64,000 nucleotides of DNA from Symsagittifera roscoffensis (GCF_963678635.1 NC_087071.1:30122141-30186140); one strand, 5' to 3'. Positions 35,073 to 46,153 are shown, counted from the stretch's first letter. The notes: generated by a model not told the origin, from the sequence alone. Made by a program: numbers and translations.

Positions 35073-35991
35073 TGTAACATTCGCCCGGAAGATACATATC
35101 GACGGATAACAAAACTAAGTCTTAAGACGACTGGCTAGCGTCTAAACAGAGCTTTGCATGTTTTTCACCGTCTCTACCAAGCCAGTACTTTTCGGTGGTC
35201 TTTCCTACATCAGGCTGACAAAAACGTTACTGTTCTCCGGCTTCGACCAGAACGCTCAAATTAACTGAATTACATGCAAAATTAGTGAGCTCATGGCTGG
35301 GTCTCAGTATCCCCAGACCACGAGGTCACTCCTAAAAACAGGGCTACTACTTATTATATTACTATTGTTTTTGTTCAGTAGATAAAAATCATCATCTCCA
35401 TCGAAGATGGATCAACCCTTTCCCCCAACTCCTAGCTTCTCATCCTTATCAAAATGAATCCAGTTGTTAATTAAATTCAATTCAGGACATGACAGGATGC
35501 TAAAATTCAATACAAGTTCATAAAAGTTCCCGTCCCGAGACCCTTCCGGATTCTTGAATCCGGCGAATCAAGCTCCTTAACCTCAGGTTCACGCTAACTC
35601 GGAGGGCTGGTCTTTACCCTTCACCGTTGTTCGCAACGGCCTTGCAACTATTGTAGCAGCACAATAGTTGCAACTCGGAACGTTCTCTGCTATTCTGTAG
35701 TTCGTTGTCGTTTTCCAATCTCGATTTTCGTACTGTTCGCAATCGCAGATAAAGTTGTTCTGTTCTTTCTTCTATTTTAGCTAAAATGGCCGTCTCTGAC
35801 GTTTCTCAGAAATATGACGTCATAATTCGAATTTTTAAAAATTAGAATTCCAGAATCTTCTAGCCTTCACCGTTTGGCTAATCGTTCAATTAACGTCCTT
35901 ATCCGTTCTAAATCGCCAATTCGGAAGGCTTGCTGCTAAAATACCGAATTCTGCAGAGACTGCATTTTGGCCATTCTGGTCGAATGTCACA
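35073..35991 (-). repeat. 3' LTR of the giant element
   Basis: Reads TGTAACATTC...GAATGTCACA on plus, so it starts TG and ends CA. It contains a perfect 13-bp hairpin (arms 35642-35654 and 35661-35673, 6-nt loop), a second hairpin CCGGATTC-TT-GAATCCGG (35546-35563), and a palindromic CRE/ATF-type TGACGTCA at 35815-35822. Confidence 0.95.
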
Positions 35992-36811
35992 TACTCCCCG
36001 GACAGTCCGGTCAATGTCCTCATTGAATCACGCAATGTTCTAAGTGGTTACAGTGTCATCGAACAGAATTTACAAAATGCACGAAATTACTTTTACCTAC
36101 GTCACATCGACTCACTGCAGAATATAAATGGCATCATACTACATCACTATAGCCTTCAAATTCTTTCATTAATCTGCACATTGAGGATATGACTTAAGAT
36201 AAAACATATTTTCTGACTTCCAGTGTCAATATCCCGATTGAAACTTTTTCTCCTGGATTTAAAAGGTGTTGGCTTGCAGGACAGTCCTGCCAACCAACAA
36301 GCTAAAATTATCCTACTATGCTCCTTCCCTTCGGAAATCTTGCTTGTTTATTGTCCTGAATATTAAAACTAAGAAACTTTGTGGTTAGAAAGAACAATGC
36401 AACAACCTCCCTCCTCAAGAAGTTACTCAAGTTTTTCATGTCACCACAAAGTTATCAGTCTTCCTAAGTGATTAAAAACAATCATGCAGGCTGGAATATT
36501 TAAATATACTCTTCCCTCAAGCCTTTCTAAATAAATAATAAGTGAGTGTCTCTAAAGCCACTTCAACTAAAACCAAAATGCAAATTTATAAATGCAACAA
36601 TTTCCAAACTCAACTTAAATGTTTCAGTCTTCAATTACAACTTGGTTGCTTGGTTTCTCACTTGAGTTTTTCACACACATAAAACAATTCTGAGTTTTAA
36701 CTTTTCTTCATTATCCCTTTGTTCTCTTCTTTTTTCGTCGTTTAGAAGTTCTAAAACTTCTAAATTCTTCTAATTTTCTTTCTTGTTGCCTCTTGTTTTC
36801 TCGACCATTCA
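35992..36811 (-). other. 3' untranslated part of the giant element with PPT
   Basis: 820 bp between the ORF3 stop and the 3' LTR. At the LTR border the sense strand reads GTCCGGGGAGTA directly before the LTR TGTGACA (decamer on plus: CTCCCCGGAC, 35994-36003). This is in the right place and composition for a short polypurine tract that primes plus-strand DNA. No other coding signal was seen. Confidence 0.6.
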
Positions 36812-39800
36812 TCAATGCTCCATTTCCTCCTCCTGTGACGCTGACTCTGCACTCTCGGTCTCCGTGTCTTGTAGCACGTCATTGGCTATCCTGACGCTGT
36901 TGGAAGCCGTCCTCCAACACTTCTGCTCTTCCACCCTCTGTTTACAGCAAGGTAGGGGATCCACGTTTGATTCTCTGTTTCTACAGAAGCTGTTGTGGAG
37001 ACACAACGCCACGTTTCTTTCCAAATCTTCTTTCAGCATCTCTGCCTTCTCATTTCCACTACGCTCGCTCGTCCTGGAAATTCTTTTCACAGCGGTGGTC
37101 ACTGCATTCCGATGGGTCACGAAAGCTCGCTTGAAAGCTCCTGCCCCAATGTCCAGCTGATATTCACTGTACACTCTGCCATGTTTCGACATATGCTTTT
37201 TCGCATACTCGTACAACCATGCAGTCATGTTAGCTCTGAACCATGGCATCAATCGTTTTCTTGCCCATATCTTCTTCACTTCCATCGGAATGTTTAGAAC
37301 TTTGCACATTGTCTCAAAAAGATCTAAATCTTTTAGACAATCTAATTTCTGCAATTGTTCTCTCGTCGGTGCCTCCTGTCTATTATTTTCTCTCACATGA
37401 GCTTCCAGCCATCGTATCGCCATCATAACTCCCACTATCACTATTGTCATGGGCTGTGATGAATCTGGTAAACCCATGGAGAGCAGCTCTCCAGAGTCCC
37501 AGATCAACACCAGATTACTACGCTTGGGATACCACCAGGTCTGCAGCAAGCAGTGGCAAGGAAACTCGTCATGTGTCAACATGATGCTCCTCCAATTCCG
37601 TTTTCCCGAAGCTTCCAGCAATGGCTCCACTTCCATCATCACTCGGTGGATTTCATCATTCTCATCTACTGCATTGTAATCTGTGACAGTTGATCCTCTC
37701 TGTTTCTGTTTTTCAAAGTCACTGAAGTTCCCGCTCACATATCCCATGAACTTCTTTCCTAGTATTGACTCCAACTCCTCTTTGGTTCTTTCTGGAACTG
37801 CTGAGAAATACTTACACAGTAACTCGTAAGACTTTTCAGACATTCTTGCCAACCTCACGCACTTCGGCACTGAAAAGGCTTGATCCACAATCGTTCTTGT
37901 ACTCTTCACATCCACAGCTACGAAATGTACAGGATACTTGCTCTTGCACATTGGAGCCAACATTGAACCCACCAAATATCGTGCTCCTGATGGTCTACAA
38001 TAAGTTTCGCTGTGTCTGATGTTCATCTCCGTTTCGATTGCTTCCCTCCATTTTCCTATATACTTCTGCTCAGTCTGCAGAACTCCTGGGAATACTTCTA
38101 CGCTGATGGCTGTGACCATCTCATGTTTCTGTTCTAGATTCAATAGTGACTCTAAAGAACCAAACATGCTGTAGAATCCTAGTGCTGTCACCAGATTCAC
38201 ATCGGTTCCTCCATGGCAATCTGCTATCAGTTCCGTTTCCGTTTTTGCTTTCATCACTACATTTCCAAACAATACCGTCAACTGCTTGTGTTGTTTCTCC
38301 AGGGTTTTCACACAGTCTAGACTTCCACAAACGTGACCCTCTAGTCCACAGACTTCCGCCAGACAGCTACCAGGTTTGACCCAGTCTTCTGGTCCCCAGC
38401 CAGGCAACTCCACTCCATCTTCTCCGTTGCTCTTAGAGGCTGTTGTCATCACATTATATATGATGTTGAGGTCACGCAGGTTACAGTCCACATTCAGTTC
38501 CCGCTGTATGTCCTGTGTCGCCCGTAATATTGAGTCAGCGTTGGGACTAGGACACCACGATGGCTTCATCAATTCCCACACTGCCATCAAGCTCGTTCTC
38601 AGTAATTCATCTGAGAATCCCAACCCAAATTCCACTCTCTTGTCGGATTTTGGTACTGAAGGTGCAGTCACCTCTTCTTCCAAGACCAATCCCAATTTGG
38701 CCTGTGGATTGTTAACGCTCTTAGTCGTCACAATTCTGGACGTCCAGAATCTTAGTAACACCGCCTGCTCATAATCAAAGAAGCAATCACGTATGTCTTC
38801 ACTCAGGAAAGGATTGTACGCTATCCCTATAATCCCGGATACATAGCTATACGACTTCTTCTTGATCGGTCCACAGTATTCACTGGATTTCGGCAATGCT
38901 CCCATAGATTCTTTAGTGAGCCTCAACTCCTTGTTTGAGAATCTCCTGATCTCGTCTATCTTTTTCATGGGTTCCAATTCCTCAGGTTCTTTCATGTTCA
39001 CCCTCATCGGTTTACTTTGCTGCATATCCAGCATTGCTAGCAAGAACATGGCTTTCGTTCGCTCATCGCCTTCCTTCAACATTTTAACACAAGTGCTTAA
39101 TGCAGGTACTGAAATCTGCTCTATCAGGAATCGAATGAAACAGAGAGCGTCTCTCCGCTTTGCACACGCTACTGCTGCTCCCTCCTGGACTATCAGATCC
39201 CTCAGATTCGTCATAAGGAAAACTTTTTCCTCCTTTGATCTCTTCCTTTCTCCCGAATCATATTCTTCGCGAGTCAGTCCCATCATGCACCAGGCGAGCC
39301 TGAGTTGTAATTCTGTCCTTACGTAAGGTACTGCCACGAGAGCATGTATTCTTGGCGTAGTCCTCATTTCCTCTTCGAAATACCTCAATACTACTGCTTT
39401 CCATGGAAGGCTCACCAACTGCTCGATCGTCTCCGCCTGTACGTCAGACGACGCCAAAGTTCCGTACGCCTTCTGCTTGAGGGTGGTGCCTTGCAACATT
39501 GTTTCCAGATAACCCTCCATGGCTTTTTCCTCTTCCAGGGCCATTACATGCCCTCTAGCCGAGTTTCGGTATTCCAACATCTCCATGTATCCACCGGTGG
39601 GTTCATCTATCGACACTGTCTCAGACACTGTCAGTCTGTTGTATTCCACTGGTGTTAGTTGTCCTGCAACACTTCCCTTTCCATGATTCATTGGAGATGG
39701 CTTGAAGTCCCTCATTTTACTCTCTCCACATTGACTGAGTATTTCCATTTCTAAAGTCGCTCCAGTCAGAGTGCGGTCACTCCTTTTGGATTTATAACCG

Positions 39801-42800
39801 GTTGACTTTAACCCCGCCATGAGAATGGGTGGCACCATCGCTATATCAGTTAATATTCTATCTGTGCCAGACAATTGGTAATCACCTTGCCCCAAATCCA
39901 TGACTTCCTCAACTCGTTTTCTTTTCGCTGAGTTACCAGCTTTCATCGATATTTCCGAATCCACTTTCGTCTTTCCAATCCTCCTCGGCATCACTCTGCT
40001 GCCTAACTTCATTTTCATCGCATTGATTTTGTCAATCACCATTTTCGATCGCATCGTTCCTCTCCTGGTCCTTGACAGGTACACCACCTCTCCTTCATTG
40101 TCCTGCGGTGTTATCTTGATGGGAGAATTCGCTTCACTCTCATCAGTGGCTGAGTCGATCAATAACTCACTCAGTCTCCCTTCACACTCATCAAGCTTGT
40201 CAAGCACTTCTCTCGTCAAGGGTTGATTGAGACCTGTTTTGAGAATGGACTGGGTCCCATAGCTCTGAATCACAGTCCAGACTTCTTCCATGAACGCCAC
40301 TCTGTCCAGCTTACATCCCGTCCTACTCTCGTGGTCTCGGTGATGTACTTCCCATTCTTCTTCGGGTAGCGTTCCCAAGAAAGGTACTCTGGCTGAGGCC
40401 TCTATTCTTCTCCTCCGAGGTGATTCCATGAGGATTCTCTGATCGTTATTTCTTGTATTGCCAGGAGAGCTGCTCTCCGGCAAATTCCGTTTCATCTCCT
40501 CAAAGGCTGACGGAGGTTCCAGTGTCGAGATGCCTTCATCCGCTGGCTCAGTCGTTTCCAACGTGTCTGCATTATTCTCAAGATCACTGAAGATATTGAA
40601 ATCCAGGCTGGATGTTCCTCCTGTCGATGCCCTGTCGTCTTCCCCACCAGCTTGATCTTGTTGCATGGGTTCTTCCGTCTGACGGTTTCCACCCTGTCCG
40701 TCATCTCCTTCTGACTTGTCCCCATTCGAGTTCGATGGTCCTTGTTTGTCATCATCAGCTTCTTCCTGGAATCTCGGTATGAGCAATGTACCGGCTGATT
40801 TATCTTCCTCTTCTCCATGGACCACTTTAGTTTCTTCGCAGCCGAAGGGTGCTAGGAAAATTCTCGTCTGCAATATTCCCGCAACTTTCATCTCTTTTCT
40901 CACACTAGTCAGGATTACTGAGGCTTCAGGCAATTCAGTCCTGCCTCTCATCCTCATTGGAGCTGAGCCTAGTCGTCTCCATTCCTCATCAAATCCTTCA
41001 GGCTTGGGAGTAGCGGCGTTGCTTATTCGCCTTCTCGTCGCTTGATCCGTGTACGCAAATCGTGTGTACTGTAACACAGCGGCATTTCTCCCCACGAAGT
41101 ATGGATCCATCGTCGCCGAGAAATTCCCTACTCTCCTTTCATTGGTTTCGAATGCTCTCAACCTAGGAGTTTGTACTACGGAGACTGCTCCGAGCAACAT
41201 CCTTCTTATCAGAGGGAATTCAGGGATTGCTTCGGGTAGCTTCTTGTAATCGCCCCAGTCCTTCGTCTCTTCTCTCACCTTGTGATACGCTGCTGTGAGA
41301 TGAGGCACTCTGGTCATTTCGCCATTCGTTTTGTCATAGGGCCTCAGATTCCAAAGCTTTGGAAACACCTCGATGTGCCCTCTTTCTACTTCTCCCATGC
41401 GGTCACAGAAGTGATCGTCAAAATTGATGACTGTCATCTCTGGCTCCGATATTTTCGCAAATAACAGATCTTCACTCATGAGCTCTCGCAATGCGTGCTG
41501 CTCACACCAGTTCAGTGTACTACCGTCCACTGCCGATATGAGGTTCAGGTGCAACACCGACCTCCTATATGCTTCCACTTTAACGTCAGGGAACGCAAAG
41601 GTGACTGCTGGTCCATAGATCACTGTCACGAACTCCGTGACTCCTCTGATCAGTGCCAAGGGATCGATTCTCATAGCTAAGCTCAAATCTGTTAACAGCG
41701 GCATGCCTCCAACATGTCGTCTAACATCTTCCTCTCTTTCAATTGTCTCGTCTTCTCCGGTTCCAAAGCGATTTTGCTGCAAGAGATACTGGATAAGAGT
41801 GTGTCTCAGGTCTCTTATTTTGTTCCACGAGTCTGTGGATTTCTTCATATCCAGATTCCTCACTCTCTCTTTCATCTGCTCTGGACAACGTGCCAGTTTC
41901 ATCAGCCCTTCCAAGTTTCCGTGGGTTATTGCGATCAATGTCAAAAGTCCATCTAGTCGCAGGTTCTGTATTCCATCCGTAAGCAGTATCACCGGTCCTT
42001 TCACGAAATTCTCCGCTCCAAATGTCACAAACAGGGCTATTAATTCCACTATCGATACTTTCACTACCACTTGGAGGAATTCCTTTATCAAGTAGTGCGA
42101 GACTTTCGGGTAGACTTTTGCCAAGAAGGACGCGGTCCATCCGGCTCCCAACCCTTCTAGCATGCTGTCTGTCCTTTCAAATCCCTCCTGTCCTTTCACT
42201 TCCTGGGTCCAGAAGGTTTCCAGAGTAATCTGACACATTCTTTTCACGAACTCAGCTGTCTTTTCTCCGGCATTTTCCGCCAGGTTCACCTCCTTCAACA
42301 AGTAGGCGTATATCTTAGTGATCATTACTGGGCCTTGCTGAAAAGCATCTGCACCCAATGCCGCTACTCTCGGATTCAGGTGTAGCCATTGGTTTGCTTC
42401 CGGCTTGGTTCTCAGCACCATCGCTTCCAGATGAGCTCTCGTCTCCAGTGAATTCTTTCTTCTCGTGTCTTCACTCGCCACTTCCATTGCTCGGAACCAC
42501 AAGTCGTTGGACATTGCCGTAATCACTCGATGGTCGTCATCTATTCCTGGTTTCAGTTTGAGTTGCCGACTGAAGTTGGACAGTTCCAACCCCAGCACTT
42601 CGTCCAACACCAACATGTGTAGCGCGTGGTCCTTGAACCCTCTCATCGCGTTTGAGATATCTGACCATACTGCAGGCAGTTCAGCCTTAAGTGGCCTCAG
42701 GTTCTCCATTTCTATCATGCGATTCGGGGCTGATATGATCACATCATATTTTCCCTCCGAAAGTAAGGCTACCATTGCATACACAAATTTCAGTCCATCC

Positions 42801-45757
42801 GGGAGATATGCATATCCCGGAGACAACGCAAATACCACTCTCAACGTCACTTTATTGAATGATCCCTCCTTTGTCGCGTCTACCACTTCACCCATTGACT
42901 CCAGGATGTCTTTTATCGCGGGCCATACTGCGTTTTCTGCTGTTGCAGGATCTCTGAGCCTGCTCAGAAAACCTCTACTGTGTAGATGGTCATTGATGCC
43001 AGCAAACACAATCGTTATCGGGTTCATTTCTGTCTGCCTTTGTACCCCTATAGCCAATGACACTGATTGCAATAGGTCTAGGTCAACTGCGGCCAGCATT
43101 ATGACGTCCGGCCAAAACAAAGACTTAGAGGTGTACACGAACTCTGAATTCGCTACTACCATGATCTTGGCCTTTCTCATTTCTGCTTTGTCGTAGGCGG
43201 CGAAGATGCTCTCATCTTTCTTTATTGCTGTCAATCCGCCATATCTCTGGGCATCACCATCTTGGTTCACTTGTTTTGGGTATACTCTCTCCTTCACATG
43301 ACTAGGTGGTGTCGTCAGTTGCTTGAATATCTTCACGTGTTGTCCAATTGGCGCTCTCGCCGTCAGGAATCTTCCTGGCCTTTCCTCACGATTCCTCTCC
43401 TCATGGTTCAATCTGACATCCTGCAACGGTCTTGCATTCACAGGTCCCATTGTGTTATTGGAGGGCAGTCCTTCCAAGTCAGCAAATCTTAAGGCTGTCG
43501 TGGAGCTGAAATTTATGCTAGCGGCTATCAACCAGTCTACGCCGGTTATTGAATATAATCTGCTGACGGATAGCGTCGCTCCATTTAGCATCCTCCTTGC
43601 ATCTTCGATGAAGCTTACTTTCTGCAGGTCCAGCTTCATCAGTTCTTCTTTGTATATGTGCCAGGGAGACGGCATGGGTCTAGACCATAACAATGAGCCT
43701 CTGTTCGGTCTCTCTTCTCGACTGCTACTCGTTGTCTCCGATCTAGTGTCTGATCTGGACGTGCCTGCTATTCCTTCGTTTGGTTGGTTGACGGGTCCTA
43801 TCCTTCTCCTAGGATGAATTGTCCTCCTCGTCGGTGCTTCTCCCAACCGATCCTGCACGTCAGTTCTTCGACCTGATTCGCTGGAGCTTTGTTGCCGGTA
43901 ATTTATTGCGGCTGGGACTGTACCCAAACGCGTTTCCAGGTTAGGAGGCACAAAGGTAGTGATCACCGTATCATTCACCGTTCCCTCTTCCTTCAATACT
44001 CCTGTATCAGAGAGTTCTGCTTCTAACTCGTCCAACCGTTCTTGGAAGACTCGATTCAACCAAGCTTGTCCCTCGATTGTGTCAAAGTGGATGCCATCCG
44101 AAGTCAGTCTGGCTTGCTCCATGGCTCTCAATTCGTGTTCAATGTCCATAAGGATCATTCTTCCGGCATTTCGGTTTGCTAGGTTTCTTATGATGTTGTT
44201 CCATCTCATGACTCCCTCGTTGTGCCTTCTTCCTGATGCTGTCAGGTTTCTTGCGTTCATTGGCACCGTGCAAACGGTCAGTACCGCGCAACTGAACTTC
44301 TGCCAGAGAGTGGTGAACAAACACACCATCATAGATTCCCACTGTGCTTCCTGCTCGTCTGATCCTCTGGAGATATCATTCGTCCCAACTAATATCATCA
44401 CACTGGGTATCCTCCCGGGATTCATCAGCTCCACCATCCGGTATAATTGGGCAATTGTCGCGCCTCCAAAGGCCATCACCGTGGTGACCCATGAGGTCCT
44501 CAAATTCGTTAGCACTCGGACTAAGCTGTCTCCCAATATCAGGTGAGATGTCCCGAGTGGTGGTTGCTGCAGGTTCACAGCCGGGCTCCGGGTAGCTCGA
44601 TTGAAGCAGGCTCTCGGATCTGTCTCCGGAACTCCCGTGAAATTATACTTTAATTGATTATTCTTCTGCACGTCCATTACACGAGACACTTTCTTCGCTG
44701 GCATCTTCCTTACTTTTCTCTCTGTGATCTTCGAACTCCCCCTGAGTGGCGTCACGTCACTTATCCCTTGTCTGATTATTGTCTGGGAGAGTTGTACTCT
44801 GCCCGTATCGTCAATCGTTCCATAGGGTGCAGTCACCCCGGAACCTGGTGCATTCTTGTTAGCGACCAATCGTCCAGCGGTCTCTATCAGTTTTCTCACT
44901 GTCTGTTCTACGACGGGATCACCCAAGGTGTCACTAGGATCCGGGATTGTTACTCGGTTCGTCTCTGCTGGAAGCCGTGTCTCCGTTGTTTGACTCATTT
45001 CTCGAGGTGTCAAGAGCTCCATCGGGGACTGCCCACGAGGAATATCCCTTGCAGGTATCACTTTCTCAATGGACGTCGTCAACGCCACCTGCTCCGATCG
45101 CTCTTTGTATTCCTGCCTTAAGCGTTCGATCTCTTGACCCTGCTTTTTGTTGCAGTCTTCAAACAACTTTCTCCACATGTCCCGGTCTTCCTCCATCGCC
45201 AGCATGGTCTTCGTCATATCGTCTAACTCCTTCTTCGTACTTCTCAACTGATCGTTCATCTCGTCCAGATCTTGTATGGTTTGGTTCGTCTGAACCTTCT
45301 GTGTTACTTTCGCCCCTTTTGGTGGCACAGCTACTCTCAGTGGTGAACCAGACGAGGTCGCCTCGCTGTTCATCTCCCGATGCATTCTCGTCAGCCCAGG
45401 TTTGGGCTTAGAGGGCATTGGCATCTCACCTGGTTGGTAAGTCCTAGAACTTCCCAACCCAGGCTCATTCGCCAAGTCACTCCCTGAGAGAGCCTCGTTT
45501 CTCCACCTCATTACTCTCATGTTCGGGCGGTCTAGTACTCCTCTCTCTCCATATGCTGCCATCAACAGGACTTCCGTGGGGCGGTCCCCACGGTTGTCGT
45601 GCCCCAAGATGTTAATCAGGGCGGTCAGCAACATGACCACCTCTGGGTCCTCCAGAGCGAAGTCTCGTTCGATCAGCCGACGATAGATCGCATCTACCAT
45701 CGGTCCTACATATGCCTCTGCCAGGTCCATCAATTCATCCAGGTTGAAATTGTCCAT
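36812..45757 (-). CDS. ORF3: 2,981-residue protein with SGNH hydrolase domain
   Basis: Separate open frame 396 nt downstream of pol, uninterrupted over 9 kb. Residues 158-225 are a probable coiled coil. Residues 403-580 are an SGNH/GDSL-type hydrolase: ILGDSL (Ser411), FGG (431-432), GTND (Asn460) and DGIHF (Asp554, His557), so the whole S-G-N-H set is present. Residues about 865-1000 look like a second, degenerate SGNH block (MVVANSEF, IVFAGINDH, then SPGYAYLPDGLKF) without the catalytic serine in place. Residues about 1650-1720 are acidic and low in complexity; the remaining ~1,250 residues contain scattered Cys/His but nothing I recognise, and no clear signal peptide or env-like membrane segment. 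Known: SGNH esterase domains occur in some CR1-type LINEs. Role here is unknown; action on acylated lipids or glycans is a guess. Confidence 0.9.
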   Translation of the reverse strand: MDNFNLDELMDLAEAYVGPMVDAIYRRLIERDFALEDPEVVMLLTALINILGHDNRGDRPTEVLLMAAYGERGVLDRPNMRVMRWRNEALSGSDLANEPGLGSSRTYQPGEMPMPSKPKPGLTRMHREMNSEATSSGSPLRVAVPPKGAKVTQKVQTNQTIQDLDEMNDQLRSTKKELDDMTKTMLAMEEDRDMWRKLFEDCNKKQGQEIERLRQEYKERSEQVALTTSIEKVIPARDIPRGQSPMELLTPREMSQTTETRLPAETNRVTIPDPSDTLGDPVVEQTVRKLIETAGRLVANKNAPGSGVTAPYGTIDDTGRVQLSQTIIRQGISDVTPLRGSSKITERKVRKMPAKKVSRVMDVQKNNQLKYNFTGVPETDPRACFNRATRSPAVNLQQPPLGTSHLILGDSLVRVLTNLRTSWVTTVMAFGGATIAQLYRMVELMNPGRIPSVMILVGTNDISRGSDEQEAQWESMMVCLFTTLWQKFSCAVLTVCTVPMNARNLTASGRRHNEGVMRWNNIIRNLANRNAGRMILMDIEHELRAMEQARLTSDGIHFDTIEGQAWLNRVFQERLDELEAELSDTGVLKEEGTVNDTVITTFVPPNLETRLGTVPAAINYRQQSSSESGRRTDVQDRLGEAPTRRTIHPRRRIGPVNQPNEGIAGTSRSDTRSETTSSSREERPNRGSLLWSRPMPSPWHIYKEELMKLDLQKVSFIEDARRMLNGATLSVSRLYSITGVDWLIAASINFSSTTALRFADLEGLPSNNTMGPVNARPLQDVRLNHEERNREERPGRFLTARAPIGQHVKIFKQLTTPPSHVKERVYPKQVNQDGDAQRYGGLTAIKKDESIFAAYDKAEMRKAKIMVVANSEFVYTSKSLFWPDVIMLAAVDLDLLQSVSLAIGVQRQTEMNPITIVFAGINDHLHSRGFLSRLRDPATAENAVWPAIKDILESMGEVVDATKEGSFNKVTLRVVFALSPGYAYLPDGLKFVYAMVALLSEGKYDVIISAPNRMIEMENLRPLKAELPAVWSDISNAMRGFKDHALHMLVLDEVLGLELSNFSRQLKLKPGIDDDHRVITAMSNDLWFRAMEVASEDTRRKNSLETRAHLEAMVLRTKPEANQWLHLNPRVAALGADAFQQGPVMITKIYAYLLKEVNLAENAGEKTAEFVKRMCQITLETFWTQEVKGQEGFERTDSMLEGLGAGWTASFLAKVYPKVSHYLIKEFLQVVVKVSIVELIALFVTFGAENFVKGPVILLTDGIQNLRLDGLLTLIAITHGNLEGLMKLARCPEQMKERVRNLDMKKSTDSWNKIRDLRHTLIQYLLQQNRFGTGEDETIEREEDVRRHVGGMPLLTDLSLAMRIDPLALIRGVTEFVTVIYGPAVTFAFPDVKVEAYRRSVLHLNLISAVDGSTLNWCEQHALRELMSEDLLFAKISEPEMTVINFDDHFCDRMGEVERGHIEVFPKLWNLRPYDKTNGEMTRVPHLTAAYHKVREETKDWGDYKKLPEAIPEFPLIRRMLLGAVSVVQTPRLRAFETNERRVGNFSATMDPYFVGRNAAVLQYTRFAYTDQATRRRISNAATPKPEGFDEEWRRLGSAPMRMRGRTELPEASVILTSVRKEMKVAGILQTRIFLAPFGCEETKVVHGEEEDKSAGTLLIPRFQEEADDDKQGPSNSNGDKSEGDDGQGGNRQTEEPMQQDQAGGEDDRASTGGTSSLDFNIFSDLENNADTLETTEPADEGISTLEPPSAFEEMKRNLPESSSPGNTRNNDQRILMESPRRRRIEASARVPFLGTLPEEEWEVHHRDHESRTGCKLDRVAFMEEVWTVIQSYGTQSILKTGLNQPLTREVLDKLDECEGRLSELLIDSATDESEANSPIKITPQDNEGEVVYLSRTRRGTMRSKMVIDKINAMKMKLGSRVMPRRIGKTKVDSEISMKAGNSAKRKRVEEVMDLGQGDYQLSGTDRILTDIAMVPPILMAGLKSTGYKSKRSDRTLTGATLEMEILSQCGESKMRDFKPSPMNHGKGSVAGQLTPVEYNRLTVSETVSIDEPTGGYMEMLEYRNSARGHVMALEEEKAMEGYLETMLQGTTLKQKAYGTLASSDVQAETIEQLVSLPWKAVVLRYFEEEMRTTPRIHALVAVPYVRTELQLRLAWCMMGLTREEYDSGERKRSKEEKVFLMTNLRDLIVQEGAAVACAKRRDALCFIRFLIEQISVPALSTCVKMLKEGDERTKAMFLLAMLDMQQSKPMRVNMKEPEELEPMKKIDEIRRFSNKELRLTKESMGALPKSSEYCGPIKKKSYSYVSGIIGIAYNPFLSEDIRDCFFDYEQAVLLRFWTSRIVTTKSVNNPQAKLGLVLEEEVTAPSVPKSDKRVEFGLGFSDELLRTSLMAVWELMKPSWCPSPNADSILRATQDIQRELNVDCNLRDLNIIYNVMTTASKSNGEDGVELPGWGPEDWVKPGSCLAEVCGLEGHVCGSLDCVKTLEKQHKQLTVLFGNVVMKAKTETELIADCHGGTDVNLVTALGFYSMFGSLESLLNLEQKHEMVTAISVEVFPGVLQTEQKYIGKWREAIETEMNIRHSETYCRPSGARYLVGSMLAPMCKSKYPVHFVAVDVKSTRTIVDQAFSVPKCVRLARMSEKSYELLCKYFSAVPERTKEELESILGKKFMGYVSGNFSDFEKQKQRGSTVTDYNAVDENDEIHRVMMEVEPLLEASGKRNWRSIMLTHDEFPCHCLLQTWWYPKRSNLVLIWDSGELLSMGLPDSSQPMTIVIVGVMMAIRWLEAHVRENNRQEAPTREQLQKLDCLKDLDLFETMCKVLNIPMEVKKIWARKRLMPWFRANMTAWLYEYAKKHMSKHGRVYSEYQLDIGAGAFKRAFVTHRNAVTTAVKRISRTSERSGNEKAEMLKEDLERNVALCLHNSFCRNRESNVDPLPCCKQRVEEQKCWRTASNSVRIANDVLQDTETESAESASQEEEMEH

Positions 45758-46153
45758 ACTGTTCTTTCCAAGTTTGATTTGATTTCGATTTCAAGTTTTG
45801 ACTCAAGTGAGCAATTAAATGATCAATCAGGATCTAGAAAAGAAATCACGAATGTCACACTTGTCAATTTCACCCTAACATACATCGTTAAAATTTGCTT
45901 AAAGACAGTTCAGATAAAAAGATATTTATCCTAAAATTTATTAAAATCAATTGGTTTCTAAAATTTTGGAATTCGACCTAAGATTGGACAGTCCAAACTT
46001 TGGATCTATTCCCAAGATTGTCATTTAGTTGTTCATGGTCACTAACCCCTACTTACCCATGATCTTAATAACCTAACACACAACATAACATAACGCACCT
46101 CTCACATATTACACACAACTTAGTCTTTGGCCTAACACCCTCTCGCACATCAC
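45758..46153 (-). other. Gap between pol and ORF3
   Basis: 396 bp with no open frame. It must allow ORF3 to be expressed, for example from a spliced subgenomic RNA, an internal promoter or reinitiation. I did not find a convincing acceptor or promoter. Confidence 0.4.

Noticed and set aside
36812-45757. ORF3 as an envelope (env) gene
   Set aside because: No signal peptide, fusion-peptide or membrane-anchor pattern seen; the SGNH motifs point elsewhere.
36783-45934. Many plus-strand open frames (for example 42465-43196, 243 codons) inside the giant element
   Set aside because: They lie antisense to ORF3, have no recognisable domains and follow from its codon composition.
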